A DNA stretch of 64,000 nucleotides from Leptolyngbyaceae cyanobacterium HOT.MB2.61 (GCA_023511615.1 JAIMBL010000002.1:1-64000); one strand, 5' to 3'. Shown: positions 37,393 through 47,486, counted from the first letter of the stretch. Program-made: numbers and translations. The notes: a model not told the origin generated them from the letters alone.

Positions 37393-37746
37393 ATCTGGGA
37401 TGACTGTAACAAAAAGTTATGACAATTGGCGAGAGGGTGATGTAACTGAGCGGGAGTACCGGCTGGTGACTCACCCATTTTGATGAGGCTGAACTTTAGG
37501 ACGGTTGCTATAAACGTAGAGACAGGCTTCAAGTATCTAAGTCTTCGCCTCTTTATGACTGGAGATATCTTCTTTATGACTAGAGATATCTAAAGAAGAA
37601 GCAAAATTATTTCTCAATCTTTCCAGTCTTGATTGTGTACATTTTTCCAAATTTTTATCCTGATTCTCAGGGGTACTTCTACCAGCAAAATGGTTTAGAT
37701 TGCTGAGAATTAAGATTTCAAAGAATTCTTCAGATAACAGATTCTA

Positions 37747-37765
37747 ACTCATTCCGTATGAGTTG
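37747..37765. promoter_or_regulatory. Perfect operator-like palindrome
   Basis: AACTCAT-TCCGT-ATGAGTT: seven-base perfect arms around a five-base spacer. The symmetry and spacing suit a dimeric DNA-binding protein. The site is about 455 bases upstream of the LuxR-type gene, which may or may not regulate itself through it. Confidence 0.4.
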
Positions 37766-37781
37766 GTTAAAATGTCTTTTC

Positions 37782-37831
37782 AACAAAAAACAGCTCTCGT
37801 CTTTCCTGGCGAGTATTCCGTTTTTTGTTGG
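37782..37831. repeat. 50-base imperfect inverted repeat
   Basis: Outer arms CAACAAAAAAC and GTTTTTTGTTG are perfectly complementary over eleven bases, with inner arms CTCG and CGAG. As RNA on the plus strand it would form a long hairpin ending in a T-rich arm. That could end a short transcript or structure a leader. Confidence 0.5.
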
Positions 37832-38218
37832 TGTAAACTTATCTAAAAAAAAGGAAATTCACCGTACCGTTCTTGTTGGTTAAGCTGATTCTTGTTCGTT
37901 ATCCTTTTTAACCAGGTTGTAAACCTCGACAGTATTCTTAATGTTTGAGAGGAGTAATTGAGAATCGCTCAAAAGGCTGAATTCTCAGGATAGTGAAAGA
38001 GAACTACTACTTTTTCTTTTTGTCGAATCCGGATTTTTGGATCTAAGTTTGGATTAAGACATTAGATTAAGAGACGCACTTCAAAACTGGAAAATATTGA
38101 CGGAATGCTTAACTACAAACGGATTGCAATCGTGTGAGGAGAATTTCAAGCCATTTGTGATGGTTCATTTGGTTAATGCAGCCTACTAAATTCATTCAGG
38201 TCCCCTTAGGAGTGAAGT

Positions 38219-38782
38219 ATGAGTAGCCCAGAGAGTTCAGAGAACTTTCTTCATGCCATTTTAGAAGGTTTTGTTGATGGCATTTTAGTGCTAACTGATC
38301 GGCAAGAGGTAATTTATGCAAACACAATCGCTGATTCTATTTGTACCCAGTTGCTCCAGGAGAAAGCTAATCCGCTACCTAAAGAACTTCAGGAGGTATG
38401 TGAAGCACTGACTGAAAGCAAAGATGTGTATGGCGATCGCCCCTTTATGATTGAGTCTGATGTGGACACTGGAAAGACAATATTCCGTATTCGCGCTCAA
38501 TGGCTCAATTTGGAGGGTGCCCAGCAGCCCTGTATTTTGCTGCGCCTTCAGGATCAAAATCAGTCAGTTCAGGGTCTGGCGATCGCGGAAGCCCAGAAGT
38601 GGAACCTCACCCCCCGCGAGACGGATGTCTGGCTACTGCGCCGGGCTGGCTACAAGCGGAAGCAGATTGCAGAAGAGCTTTATATTGCAGAAGATACGGT
38701 GAAAAAACATCTGAAGAATATCCACTTCAAACGTCAAATGACCCTGGATGATGAAGAGTGGAGATCGAGTCAGGCATCTTAG
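38219..38782 (+). CDS. PAS-LuxR type transcriptional regulator
   Basis: A 187-residue regulator. The N-terminal ~110 residues look like a PAS sensor (FLHAILEGFVDGILVLTDRQEVIYANTIADSICTQL, later IFRIRAQWLNL...CILLRLQD). The C-terminal ~60 residues are a LuxR/GerE helix-turn-helix (LTPRETDVWLLRRAGYKRKQIAEELYIAEDTVKKHLKNIHFKR). There is no receiver domain. The signal sensed is unknown and no cofactor ligand can be read. ATG 38219 is preceded by TAGGAGTGAAGT, a good ribosome-binding site. The gene is monocistronic, with an unusually long upstream region; a fragment of the TATAGC repeat begins 12 bases after its stop. Confidence 0.88.
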   Translation: MSSPESSENFLHAILEGFVDGILVLTDRQEVIYANTIADSICTQLLQEKANPLPKELQEVCEALTESKDVYGDRPFMIESDVDTGKTIFRIRAQWLNLEGAQQPCILLRLQDQNQSVQGLAIAEAQKWNLTPRETDVWLLRRAGYKRKQIAEELYIAEDTVKKHLKNIHFKRQMTLDDEEWRSSQAS

Positions 38783-38793
38783 TTGCTGGTTGT

Positions 38794-38835
38794 TATAGCT
38801 CTACGTAGGTGCGTTAGGACATTGGAATTAGAGAT
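38794..38835. repeat. Fragment of TATAGC repeat (family 1), copy F
   Basis: TATAGCTCTACGTAGGTGCG and the following TTAGGACATTGGAATTAGAG match the left part of copy D at 51391 onward; the right part is absent. Confidence 0.55.
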
Positions 38836-38913
38836 TGAAACCGCAAATAACTAGGAAAGCATTGATGCAATCACCCAATCACCATTGATGCAATCACCAG
38901 TGTATCAGGAAAA

Positions 38914-41900
38914 TTAAAGGCGATTGGAGGAAACTTCGGGTTCGATTTTGCCGCAAATGATTTCCTCGGCTCTGGCGATCGCTGCCAGTTGGGAATCCGT
39001 TCCCAGTACAATACGCCCGTCAATGGTCTTCATCAATCCCTGCGCCTCCTTGATAGGATCGCCCGGCTTCCAGGCGGTGACTGTGGGTAGGGGAAGGAGG
39101 GTCTGAGTTGGTGCTGTTTGATTGGAGGAGCCACTTCCACCACCGCTAATGGGTTTGATACCTACAACCCGATATTGGCCCCTGAGCAGGTTATAGGGAT
39201 CGTTAGGAAGCCCACCTGTTCCAGAAACGACAAAGCTTCCCTGTTCTACATTGCGCCGCGCCAGGCAACTTCCGGCAACAATTTGCTCTGTACTGACAAA
39301 GGTTTCGGAAAGGGAGTCGAGGGAGTCCTCTAGAAAGCTGAAGTCGGGAATGCTGACGACACCGCTGACTCCAAATCGAGAGGAGGCGGAGATATCAACT
39401 TGCCCGTTGCCGCGGAAGCGAGAAAAGTCCCGTCCGGGATTGGGGCCTACATTGGCGAACAGGTCAGCAATGAAAACGGGCGATCGAATAGTAATTCTGC
39501 CACCATTACCGTCTTCAGCATTGGCCAAAATGTCGCTATCTTCAAGGGCCATGAAGATATCCCTGGCAGTGATGCTGATATTACCGCCTCCCCCACTACC
39601 GCTCGACACGCGGGTGCTGATCAGGCTGCTATTTTTTAACTCAATATCCCTGGCAGTAACGGTGATATTGCCACCGCCCCCCTGTTCTGAAGCGGCAGAA
39701 ATTTCACCTCGATTGGTTCGCAGCAGATCACTCAGTTGAATCGTAATCGAACCCGCATTGCCTGCCCCATCGCTGCGACTGGTGATTCTGCCGCCGTTCC
39801 TGAGGGACAGGGAATTCGCCTGAGCAATGATCTGTCCTGCATTCCCTGAACCAGCTGTTGAGGTTGAGATTTCTGATTCGTTTTGCACCGTCAACTGGCG
39901 GGTAGACAGAAGCAGGTTCCCCGCCGTTCCATCTCCTGTTCCGGTAGCACGGGCAAACAGTCCACTGCGGTTGTTTAAGCTAATTGAGCGGGAAGCACTA
40001 ATGCTCAGGGTTCCGCCCTGTCCACTTTCAGTGGAGGCAGAGATCTGGCCGCCGTTGTCGATCTGTAAGGTTTCTAGGTTACGCAACTGAATGTTCCCCC
40101 CCCCGCCCGAAACCGTTTCTGCTGCCAGTTTACCGCCATTGTTTAAGGTTACAAAACGGGCGTTGACATCCAGGTTTCCGGCATTGCCCGTTCCTGTACT
40201 GCTGACGGTAGCCTGGGCCCCATTTTGCACCGTGAAGTTGGGGGTATTGATAGCCAGGCTACCGGCTTCTCCCTCACCTTCAGACCGGGCAGCCAGACTT
40301 CCCCCCTGGTCTAAATTGATCGAATCAGAGGCGTTGACCATCAACACACCACCTTTTCCTGAACCTGTGGTCGAGGCAGAGATTTCCCCATTCGTCTGCA
40401 CCTTTACTTGATTGGCATTGATGCTTAACTGACCGCCGTCTCCTGAACCTGTGGTTGAGGCAGAGATTTTTCCATTTGTCTGCACCTGCAGTTGATTGGA
40501 ATTGATGCTTAACTGACCGCCTGCTCCGGTCCCAGCAGTTGAGGCAGAAATTTCGGCATCGGTTTGTACGCTTAACTGATTGGCGTTGATGGTTAGCTGT
40601 CCACCCATACCGCTTCCCTGGCTGGCAACCGATACCTGAGCCGAGTCCTGCATCAGCATTTGAGGCGTATTGACCGTTAAATTTCCCGCATCTCCAGTGC
40701 CTTCAGACTGGGCAAACAGGCCGCTGGATGCTCCTTCATTGGGATTGGGGGAACCCGCAACAAAGTTAGGGTTTTTGCCAGTGATGGTGACTCCCTGAGC
40801 AGCATTGACCGTGATGCTTCCAGCTGCGCCACTCCCCAAGCTGGTGGCAGAAGTGACAAGTTGTCCTCCCCCAGACAGTGCCAGATTGTTGACATTGATC
40901 TCAATGTTGCCGCCTGTAAAATCACTCTGTGTCCGGGCACTTAAATAGCCACCATCGGCTATCCGCAATGTTCCCTGAGGTTGCCCAGGTGAATTGATGA
41001 TGATGTTCCCTCCGGGACTGCCGCTGCCTGCTTCAGAGGAGGTTTGGAGTCCGCTGTAAAGTCCAGCAACATCTGCTCCTGCAATATCAATGACTCCAGA
41101 AGCGGTAATCCGAATATTTCCGACGGCTCCTACTCCCCGGGTCAACGCTTCTAACCTGGAGCCAAGGATCAAAGAGATATTTTTCGCCAGGATATCAATA
41201 TTGCCTCCCTCACCTTGGGCCGTGGGGTTATCGACAGCCGTGCTGATGTAGCTGCTGGCAGACAGGAGGAGAGAGCCATCCCTGGCATCAATGAAAACGC
41301 TACCGCCCTTGCCTTCTCCCTGGGTCAGGGCTGTGACCTGAACGCCATTAAATAGGGTGATTGAAGGGGCTATCAGGCTGATGTTGCCACCGTTCCCACT
41401 ACCACTGGTATCGCTATTGACGGTGCTGCTATTGAGGAGGGCGATCGCACCACTATTTGCGGTAATCGCAACATTGCCGCTGTTGCCAAATCCGCTGGTA
41501 CCAGAGTTGATATCCGAATTATCCAGGGAAACCTGCCCACCTGAAATGCTAACGTTACCCCCTGTACCCCTCGCTCCGGGCTGAACAGTTGTGCTGATCA
41601 GGCTGTTATTGGTGAGGGACACCACACCATTGTTAAGTGCCGTTACAGTGATACTGCCACCATTGCCATCACCAGAGGTTGTGGTATCCAAGTTAGCAGC
41701 ATCCAACAACACCGTTCCCCCAGAGATGGTAATGTTGCCACCCGCACCACTTGACCCAGGTTCTACGGTTGAATCAATCTGTGTGCGGGTGATAGAGACA
41801 ATGCCACTGGCGCTGGTTTCAATTAAAATGTCGCCGCCTCTGCCAATCCCAAACGTGCTGCTGTTGAGAATCCGGTCAGAGATATCGATGATGCCGTTGC

Positions 41901-44900
41901 GATCGCTGACAATCCGGATATTGCCCCCCGACCCGTTAACGCCTCCATCGGTCCGGATATCCCCAACGCGCACGTTGTTAGCCGCACGCAGGCTAACCTC
42001 GCCGCCACTGCCCCCATCAACGGTTGCCACAAAGGAAAGCAGTTCACCTGCTGTGGTATCAATTGAGCCATTGCGGCTGGTCAGTCGAATATTGCCGCCG
42101 TCAGCTCTGTCGGATGCCGCATCAATATTGCCAGTCAAAATGTCTCTGTTAGCAGTGACAGTGACATTGCCCCCATTTCCCAGAATGGAATAGGAAAGGA
42201 TATCACCTGCACTGGTATCAATTGCGCCATTGCTGCTCGTGAGGTTAACAACTCCTCCAACCGCACCTGCTGTTGCAAAACCATCAACACCCGACGATGA
42301 ATCAATCAATGCCGTTGAAATGTTTTCGCGGGCGGACAGGGAAACCGCACCTCCATCGCCGAGGTAGGAATAGGAGAGCAGAGCACCGGCTGTGGTATCA
42401 ATTGCGCCATTACTGCTATTTAAAGTAATGGTGCCACCCGTGGTATTGGGCGTGGCAGACCCATCAATTCCGGTAGAGGAGTCAATAGTTGCCGTTGTGA
42501 TGTTGCCCCCGGCAGAGAAGTTAACGTTACCCCCATTCCCCAGGATGGAGTAGGAAAAGACATCACCCGCTGAGGTATCAATCGCTCCACTCCTGCTAGA
42601 CAGCCTGATATTGCCACCATTGGCATTATCAGAAGCCGCATCCAGCGTTCTCGTGACGATTCTGCTCAAGGCATCCAGGGAAATATTGCCCCCATTGCCG
42701 GTGGTTGAGTAGGTGTCTAATCGATCCAGGGTGGTAATTTCCCCGTTGCGGCTGGTGAGGCTGATACGCCCCCCATTGCCAGTGCTGGATGAGGAATCGA
42801 TTGCCCCTGTAATAATATTGTTCTGGGCATTGAAAGAGATAATGCCACCATTTCCGTCTATAGAAAATGCCTCCAGGATCCCCGCCGTGGTGTTAATCCC
42901 TCCTCCAAGGCTGGTCAGGTCAATGCTGCCTGCTGCACCGTTTAGCGAGGTGGCACTGACGGAACCTGTTGTGATGATATCTCCCAGGGCACGGGCAAAA
43001 ATGCTGCCGCTGCTGCCAGTCAGCGAAGAAACATCAATCGTTCCAACTGTAATTCCTCCAGCTGGGGCATCCAGTTCCACTCCACCGCCAAAACCTCCAA
43101 TGGATGAGGCATTGATGAAATCGGTAACAGTAATGTCGCCGCCAAAAGATGTGAGTGCGACTAATCCTCCATTTCCTGTGGGGGCAGTCGAAAAGGTACT
43201 GATAGAACCAACCCTAATGTCCTGCCCTGCGGTCAGATTGACCCCGCCGCCATTGGTGGCAGCCGAAGAGGTGTCAATTGCCCCAATCGCAATTTCTCCC
43301 TGAGCCGTCAGGTTGAGGGAAGGTCCGGTATAGGACGGCAGCACGATATTACCGCCTGAAGTAATGGCAAGGGTGCCCCCAGCATTAAATTGTCCATTGG
43401 CATTAATGGAGCGATCGCTGACCAGACTTAAATTGCCATTGCTTTGAAACAGGCTCGCCGGATTGCTCAGTGCAAAAATATTAATCCCCTGATTCCCCTG
43501 AATCAGCAGATCTGCCCCTGCATTGACGGTAAATGGCGCGGTGAGGCTATCCTGAATTTCCACCAGATCCTGGGCCTGCAGGGTTACATTGCCTAGGGCA
43601 TTCAGCGAACTATCGTTCAGCCTCAGATTCGCCCCAGCGGAGAACGAAAGGTTAGTACCGCTGGTAAAGCGCCCCCTGGCTGCGATCGCCCGATTGCTTT
43701 GTAGATTGAGGTTTCCCCCGCTCTGGAACAGGCTCGCCGGATTACTGAGAGCCAGGATATTAATCCCCTGATTTCCTTGAAGTGTGAGGGTACCCCCGGC
43801 ATTGACGGTAAACGGGTTCAGCGGATTGTCTTGAAGCTGCAGGGTATTCCGCGTGGTCAGTTCCACATTGCCCACGGCCTGGAACTGGCTGCCCGTCACC
43901 AACAAATTGTTGTTAGCGGACAGAGAGAGATTTGCTCCACTTGTCAACCGGCCTTCAATCGCAATGTTGCCACCGCTTTCCAGTAGGAGGTTGCCATTGG
44001 TCTGGATCAAAGAGGCTGGATTGGCCAGTGTCTGTACACTGAGCCCTTGAATCCCTACAACTCGAAGATTGCCTCCAATCTGGGCAACCAGGGGAGTGGT
44101 GGCGCTATCGCTAATGAAAACGTGGTTCGATGCGCCAATGTTCAGATTTCCAGCGATCGCCAGCTGACTACCATTGAGAAATAGATTATTAGCAGCCGTC
44201 AGATCGGCAGTGTTGGCCGTCACATTTTGAACTACCAGGTCAAATCCCGCAGACAGGTTTGCTGCTTGCGCCGTGACCGTCTGCGCCTGCAAAGAACCCC
44301 CCGCCGACAGGAAAGCGTTTCCTACATTCACGGTCTGAGCCAGGAGATTTTGACTGGCAACCAGGCGGGCCACTGGAGCTGTTACCTCGGTCACAACGGC
44401 GCTACCTGCCCTGGCATCGACCAGTACCTCCCCCCCAGCCTGAAGCAATCCACTGCTGTTAACCGAGCCAGCAACCAGGGACAGGTTTTGCCCTGCTACC
44501 AGATTGGCCTGGTTGCCGATACCCGACTGTTGACTGAGGGCATTGAGAAACAAAGCTCCTGGCTCAACCGTAAGCAGGGGGATGGGACCCGGTTCGGTGG
44601 TGCTGAAGGTTTCTGCTCCAAACTGAACCGTACTGGCCGTTGAAGCAATGAAAGCCCCCTGCACATCCAGGCTGGCATTGGGACCAAAAATGATGCCACT
44701 GGGATTCAGGAGATACAGGTTCGCTGTTCCTAAAACTCCTAACCGGCCCGAAATCAGCGATGGATTGCCTCCCACAACACGAGCCAGGATGTTTTGAATC
44801 CCAATCGGGTTAGAAAAGTACACTCCCCGGCCAGCCGCTACATTCAATTGCAGAAAGCTGTGAAACAGGTTGATCCCTCTGGTCGCCCCGCCATCAATGC

Positions 44901-45078
44901 GATCGCTTGGAATTCCCTGAATGAGTAGATTTTCAACAATTGAAGAATTCTCAGGCCCCAGACTTGGATCTAAAACAATTTGTGCCTGGACACGATCGCC
45001 AGTTGCCAGCACCCCACCAATCGTCAACGTCCCCGCCAGTCCGAATCTCCAGCATGACCGACTCCAATGGTGAGTCAT
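38914..45078 (-). CDS. Two-partner-secretion haemagglutinin-like giant exoprotein
   Basis: A 2054-residue surface/secreted protein. A signal peptide (FGLAGTLTIGGVLATGDRVQA) is followed by a TPS domain in about residues 30-260, with hallmarks NLFHSFLQLNVAAGRGVYFSNP, LFLLNPSG-type NLYLLNPSGIIFGPNASLDV and GAFIASTAS. The rest is beta-helical filamentous-haemagglutinin-like repeats: several ~40-60-residue units with NGGNI.LTS.NGAIDTTAG phrases (about residues 800-1100) and tight ~34-residue units reading GGQLSINANQ(V/L)xVQTNGxISAST. The C-terminal ~150 residues carry two Cys and AIARAEEIICGK, as in other cyanobacterial members. No TpsB/Omp85 partner is encoded in the window. The ATG at 45078 has AAGGAG nine bases upstream; the frame stays open a further 84 codons without conservation. 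Confidence 0.92.
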   Translation of the reverse strand: MTHHWSRSCWRFGLAGTLTIGGVLATGDRVQAQIVLDPSLGPENSSIVENLLIQGIPSDRIDGGATRGINLFHSFLQLNVAAGRGVYFSNPIGIQNILARVVGGNPSLISGRLGVLGTANLYLLNPSGIIFGPNASLDVQGAFIASTASTVQFGAETFSTTEPGPIPLLTVEPGALFLNALSQQSGIGNQANLVAGQNLSLVAGSVNSSGLLQAGGEVLVDARAGSAVVTEVTAPVARLVASQNLLAQTVNVGNAFLSAGGSLQAQTVTAQAANLSAGFDLVVQNVTANTADLTAANNLFLNGSQLAIAGNLNIGASNHVFISDSATTPLVAQIGGNLRVVGIQGLSVQTLANPASLIQTNGNLLLESGGNIAIEGRLTSGANLSLSANNNLLVTGSQFQAVGNVELTTRNTLQLQDNPLNPFTVNAGGTLTLQGNQGINILALSNPASLFQSGGNLNLQSNRAIAARGRFTSGTNLSFSAGANLRLNDSSLNALGNVTLQAQDLVEIQDSLTAPFTVNAGADLLIQGNQGINIFALSNPASLFQSNGNLSLVSDRSINANGQFNAGGTLAITSGGNIVLPSYTGPSLNLTAQGEIAIGAIDTSSAATNGGGVNLTAGQDIRVGSISTFSTAPTGNGGLVALTSFGGDITVTDFINASSIGGFGGGVELDAPAGGITVGTIDVSSLTGSSGSIFARALGDIITTGSVSATSLNGAAGSIDLTSLGGGINTTAGILEAFSIDGNGGIISFNAQNNIITGAIDSSSSTGNGGRISLTSRNGEITTLDRLDTYSTTGNGGNISLDALSRIVTRTLDAASDNANGGNIRLSSRSGAIDTSAGDVFSYSILGNGGNVNFSAGGNITTATIDSSTGIDGSATPNTTGGTITLNSSNGAIDTTAGALLSYSYLGDGGAVSLSARENISTALIDSSSGVDGFATAGAVGGVVNLTSSNGAIDTSAGDILSYSILGNGGNVTVTANRDILTGNIDAASDRADGGNIRLTSRNGSIDTTAGELLSFVATVDGGSGGEVSLRAANNVRVGDIRTDGGVNGSGGNIRIVSDRNGIIDISDRILNSSTFGIGRGGDILIETSASGIVSITRTQIDSTVEPGSSGAGGNITISGGTVLLDAANLDTTTSGDGNGGSITVTALNNGVVSLTNNSLISTTVQPGARGTGGNVSISGGQVSLDNSDINSGTSGFGNSGNVAITANSGAIALLNSSTVNSDTSGSGNGGNISLIAPSITLFNGVQVTALTQGEGKGGSVFIDARDGSLLLSASSYISTAVDNPTAQGEGGNIDILAKNISLILGSRLEALTRGVGAVGNIRITASGVIDIAGADVAGLYSGLQTSSEAGSGSPGGNIIINSPGQPQGTLRIADGGYLSARTQSDFTGGNIEINVNNLALSGGGQLVTSATSLGSGAAGSITVNAAQGVTITGKNPNFVAGSPNPNEGASSGLFAQSEGTGDAGNLTVNTPQMLMQDSAQVSVASQGSGMGGQLTINANQLSVQTDAEISASTAGTGAGGQLSINSNQLQVQTNGKISASTTGSGDGGQLSINANQVKVQTNGEISASTTGSGKGGVLMVNASDSINLDQGGSLAARSEGEGEAGSLAINTPNFTVQNGAQATVSSTGTGNAGNLDVNARFVTLNNGGKLAAETVSGGGGNIQLRNLETLQIDNGGQISASTESGQGGTLSISASRSISLNNRSGLFARATGTGDGTAGNLLLSTRQLTVQNESEISTSTAGSGNAGQIIAQANSLSLRNGGRITSRSDGAGNAGSITIQLSDLLRTNRGEISAASEQGGGGNITVTARDIELKNSSLISTRVSSGSGGGGNISITARDIFMALEDSDILANAEDGNGGRITIRSPVFIADLFANVGPNPGRDFSRFRGNGQVDISASSRFGVSGVVSIPDFSFLEDSLDSLSETFVSTEQIVAGSCLARRNVEQGSFVVSGTGGLPNDPYNLLRGQYRVVGIKPISGGGSGSSNQTAPTQTLLPLPTVTAWKPGDPIKEAQGLMKTIDGRIVLGTDSQLAAIARAEEIICGKIEPEVSSNRL

Positions 45079-45514
45079 GGCAGGCTTCTCCTTTTTAAGA
45101 GAATAATTCCTTCCCGTTTTACCATAGATGTAGATGCCGAGCTTTAAAGATATCACCTGCGATCGCCCCAAATCGTAAAGATTACTGAGAAAATCGGAAA
45201 ACTGTGTATTTAAACTGTAAATTTTTCTACAACGATAGCAGCAAAGGATAACCGTCCTGTGTCCTGACTCTTTCACCCCAAAATAGTGAAAACCACCATT
45301 GAGAAAGAATTCATAGGCTCTACCCCCCACTCCGGAGAATCCATCTACCCGAAAATGAAGTTTGTGTAAATCTACGGATGAGGGTGAATGGGTAGATCGG
45401 GCGACGGGGGAGATAGTCAGCTATTAACGGCTGGCCATTAACTTCAGACGAAAATGAACTGCCTTTCCCCTCTCCCCTATTCCCTCCCCCCCTCTCGGTT
45501 TTTCCCAACTCAGA
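45079..45514. other. Spacer between the TPS gene and tRNA-fMet
   Basis: About 435 bp with no gene or repeat recognised. The promoter of the leftward TPS gene should lie in its left part. Confidence 0.4.
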
Positions 45515-45544
45515 TTGCCGGTTTAGTCAATTTGTCGCTATACT
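45515..45544 (+). promoter_or_regulatory. Sigma-70 type promoter of tRNA-fMet
   Basis: TTGCCG (45515-45520), an 18-base spacer, then TATACT (45539-45544), with the mature tRNA beginning at 45557, so transcription would start just before it. Good match to the housekeeping consensus. Confidence 0.6.
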
Positions 45545-45556
45545 GGTCAAGCACGA

Positions 45557-45630
<74 letters not shown>

Positions 45631-45665
45631 CTTGGTTTAACCGCTACTGATTTAACTAACAAGGC

Positions 45666-45704
45666 AAACCCTTGCCACTGCTGTAGTGGGGTTTCTTTTA
45701 TTTA
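45666..45704 (+). terminator. Intrinsic terminator of tRNA-fMet
   Basis: AAACCC-TTG-CCACT, loop GCTGT, AGTGG-GGTTT, followed by CTTTTATTT. The stem is strong with a small three-base bulge. Positioned 35 bases after the tRNA. Confidence 0.75.
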
Positions 45705-45791
45705 CGTAAGATTCACCCACGTAAGATTCACCCCTCAGAAGCAGGCGAACCTCGGTAGAATGGGGATGCTTCTGCAATTCCGGTATCGGCT

Positions 45792-47486
45792 ATGACTGAG
45801 AAACGTGGTTATCCCTTTTTGGTGGGTGGGGCAATTCTGGCAGGTTCAATTGGGCTGCTGGATATCCTCAACCACACGTTAGGAGATTCGGGGCTGTGGA
45901 TGGTACTGCTGGCTTCAGCAGGGGGAGCAGTCTTTTTGTTATGGCGTAAACCTCAGCCAAAGGTAATGCGATCGCCCCTGCCTCAAACCGTTGATACAGT
46001 CGCTGTCCGCCGAGCTCTGGCAGAAGCTGAAAAGGTCATTACCCAACTGGGAGTTGAGGTTAGCGACCCCCAGGAAGTCGCTTTTGAGGCTGTTAAGCCT
46101 CAGATGAATTGGTTTCAAGCCCAGGTGAGCCAGATTGCTTCTGATATGAACCGGGATGACATTCGGTTGCTGGTGATGGGAGCGAAGGGCAGCGGCAAAA
46201 CGCGCCTGATCCAGGAGATGCAGACTCTTTGGACACGCAAATTCACTCGCCCCCTGAGCTTTGTCGAAGCTCCCAGCTTGTTTGAGCCAACGGAGAATGG
46301 TTTGGCTGCCGAGGCTCTGGCTCAGCAGCAGGCGATCGCCGCTGACCTGATTCTCTTCCTGGTCAATGGCGACCTGACAGACCCCGAATTTCAAATGGTG
46401 AAGCGTCTGTCTGTCACCAAGCGGGTTTTGCTGGTGCTGAACAAACAGGACCAGTACCTGCCTGCGGAGCGTCAGACCCTTGTGAACCGGCTACAAAGAC
46501 GGGGGCGGGGAGTTTGGAGTCCGGAAGATGTAGTTGCGATCGCAGCGGCTCCCAACCCGGTTAAAGTCCGCCAGCATCAGCCCGATGGTTCCGTCAAGGA
46601 ATGGCTGGAGGAACAGACGCCTGATCTTGCAGCCCTGGCCCAACGGCTCGAACAGATTTTGCAGCAAGAGAGCCAGCAACTTGTGCTGAAAAGTTCCTTC
46701 GCCAGCGCTCAAGCCCTGGGTGTACAGGTCAAAACTGTGCTGAATGATGTGCGCCGAACGCGTGCCCTGCCTGTGGTGGAACAGTTCCAGTGGATTGCTG
46801 CCGGAACCGCATTTGCCAGTCCGCTCCCAGCGATGGATCTGGTGGCCACCGTTGCCATCAATGCTCAGATGATTCACGATCTGGGCACTATTTACCGTCA
46901 AAAGTTTTCTTTGCAACAAGCCCAGAAAGCTGCAACCACCCTGGGTAGCCTGATGCTGAAATTGGGGCTGGTTGAACTTTCTACCCAGGCGATTGCCAGC
47001 CTGCTGAAGAGCAATGCCCTCACGTACCTGGCTGGAGGATGTATTCAGGGCATTAGCGCTGCCTACCTCACCCGCGTTGCTGGGTTGAGCCTGATTGAAT
47101 ATTTCAACATTCAAGAACCGAATCTGACTTTGAGCGAGGCGAGTCCGCTGGTGATCGAACGCTTCAGCCAGATTTTGCAGCGAGTCTTCCAGCAGAATCA
47201 GCAGCTTACTTTCCTGCAAACCCTTGCCAATCAGGCAATGGATCGCTTCTCTGCGGCATTACCCCAACCTCAACTGGCAGCAGCATCCGATCCTGCTCTC
47301 TTCTCATCCCCTCCGGTTGCAGATGTCTCCACGGATGACGAGTCCGTTTCTAGTGAACCACTCAAGATGCCCCTTTACTGCGCGGCCCCTCTCTCCGCTG
47401 CACCAGAAGCCGAAATTCCGGCGCAAAATGGAACTGGTATCCCTTTAGCCGCTTCCTGCCTTGACACCACTCACTCCTCCGACTGA
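45792..47486 (+). CDS. DUF697-type GTPase with N-terminal membrane anchor
   Basis: A 564-residue protein. Two hydrophobic segments near residues 9-50 (FLVGGAILAGSIGLLDIL, WMVLLASAGGAVFLLW) anchor it. A P-loop GTPase-like domain follows, with Walker A GAKGSGKTRL near residue 130, a D-x-x-G-equivalent region that is weak, VNGDLTDPEFQMVKRLSVTKRVLLVLNKQDQYL (NKxD) near 215-225, and an insertion of Gly/Arg. The C-terminal third is DUF697-like (PLPAMDLVATVAINAQMIHDLGTIY..., LTYLAGGCIQGISAAYLTRVAGLSLIEYF). It overlaps the next, related GTPase gene by 26 bases. Role unknown; membrane remodelling or ion homeostasis has been suggested for relatives. Confidence 0.85.
   Translation: MTEKRGYPFLVGGAILAGSIGLLDILNHTLGDSGLWMVLLASAGGAVFLLWRKPQPKVMRSPLPQTVDTVAVRRALAEAEKVITQLGVEVSDPQEVAFEAVKPQMNWFQAQVSQIASDMNRDDIRLLVMGAKGSGKTRLIQEMQTLWTRKFTRPLSFVEAPSLFEPTENGLAAEALAQQQAIAADLILFLVNGDLTDPEFQMVKRLSVTKRVLLVLNKQDQYLPAERQTLVNRLQRRGRGVWSPEDVVAIAAAPNPVKVRQHQPDGSVKEWLEEQTPDLAALAQRLEQILQQESQQLVLKSSFASAQALGVQVKTVLNDVRRTRALPVVEQFQWIAAGTAFASPLPAMDLVATVAINAQMIHDLGTIYRQKFSLQQAQKAATTLGSLMLKLGLVELSTQAIASLLKSNALTYLAGGCIQGISAAYLTRVAGLSLIEYFNIQEPNLTLSEASPLVIERFSQILQRVFQQNQQLTFLQTLANQAMDRFSAALPQPQLAAASDPALFSSPPVADVSTDDESVSSEPLKMPLYCAAPLSAAPEAEIPAQNGTGIPLAASCLDTTHSSD

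Larger units (their letters stand above)
37303..38218. other. Long AT-rich divergent spacer upstream of the PAS-LuxR gene
   Basis: About 915 bp with no accepted gene, markedly more AT-rich in its right two thirds than the flanking genes. It contains a fragment of repeat family 2, a 19-base operator-like palindrome and a ~50-base imperfect inverted repeat (each annotated). The length suggests a long 5' leader or complex promoter for the regulator gene at 38219. Confidence 0.55.

Noticed and set aside
40300..40620. Regularly spaced near-identical DNA repeats that could look like a CRISPR or satellite array
   Set aside because: They are in-frame coding repeats of about 100 bases in the TPS protein gene, with no spacers of unique sequence and no cas genes.
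41591..42193. 200-codon plus-strand frame, and several others across 39-44.6 kb
   Set aside because: Antisense shadows of the Gly/Ser/Asn/Thr-rich TPS repeats, giving Pro/Leu-rich nonsense.
46491..47219. 242-codon minus-strand frame
   Set aside because: Antisense to the first GTPase gene; composition is an antisense shadow.
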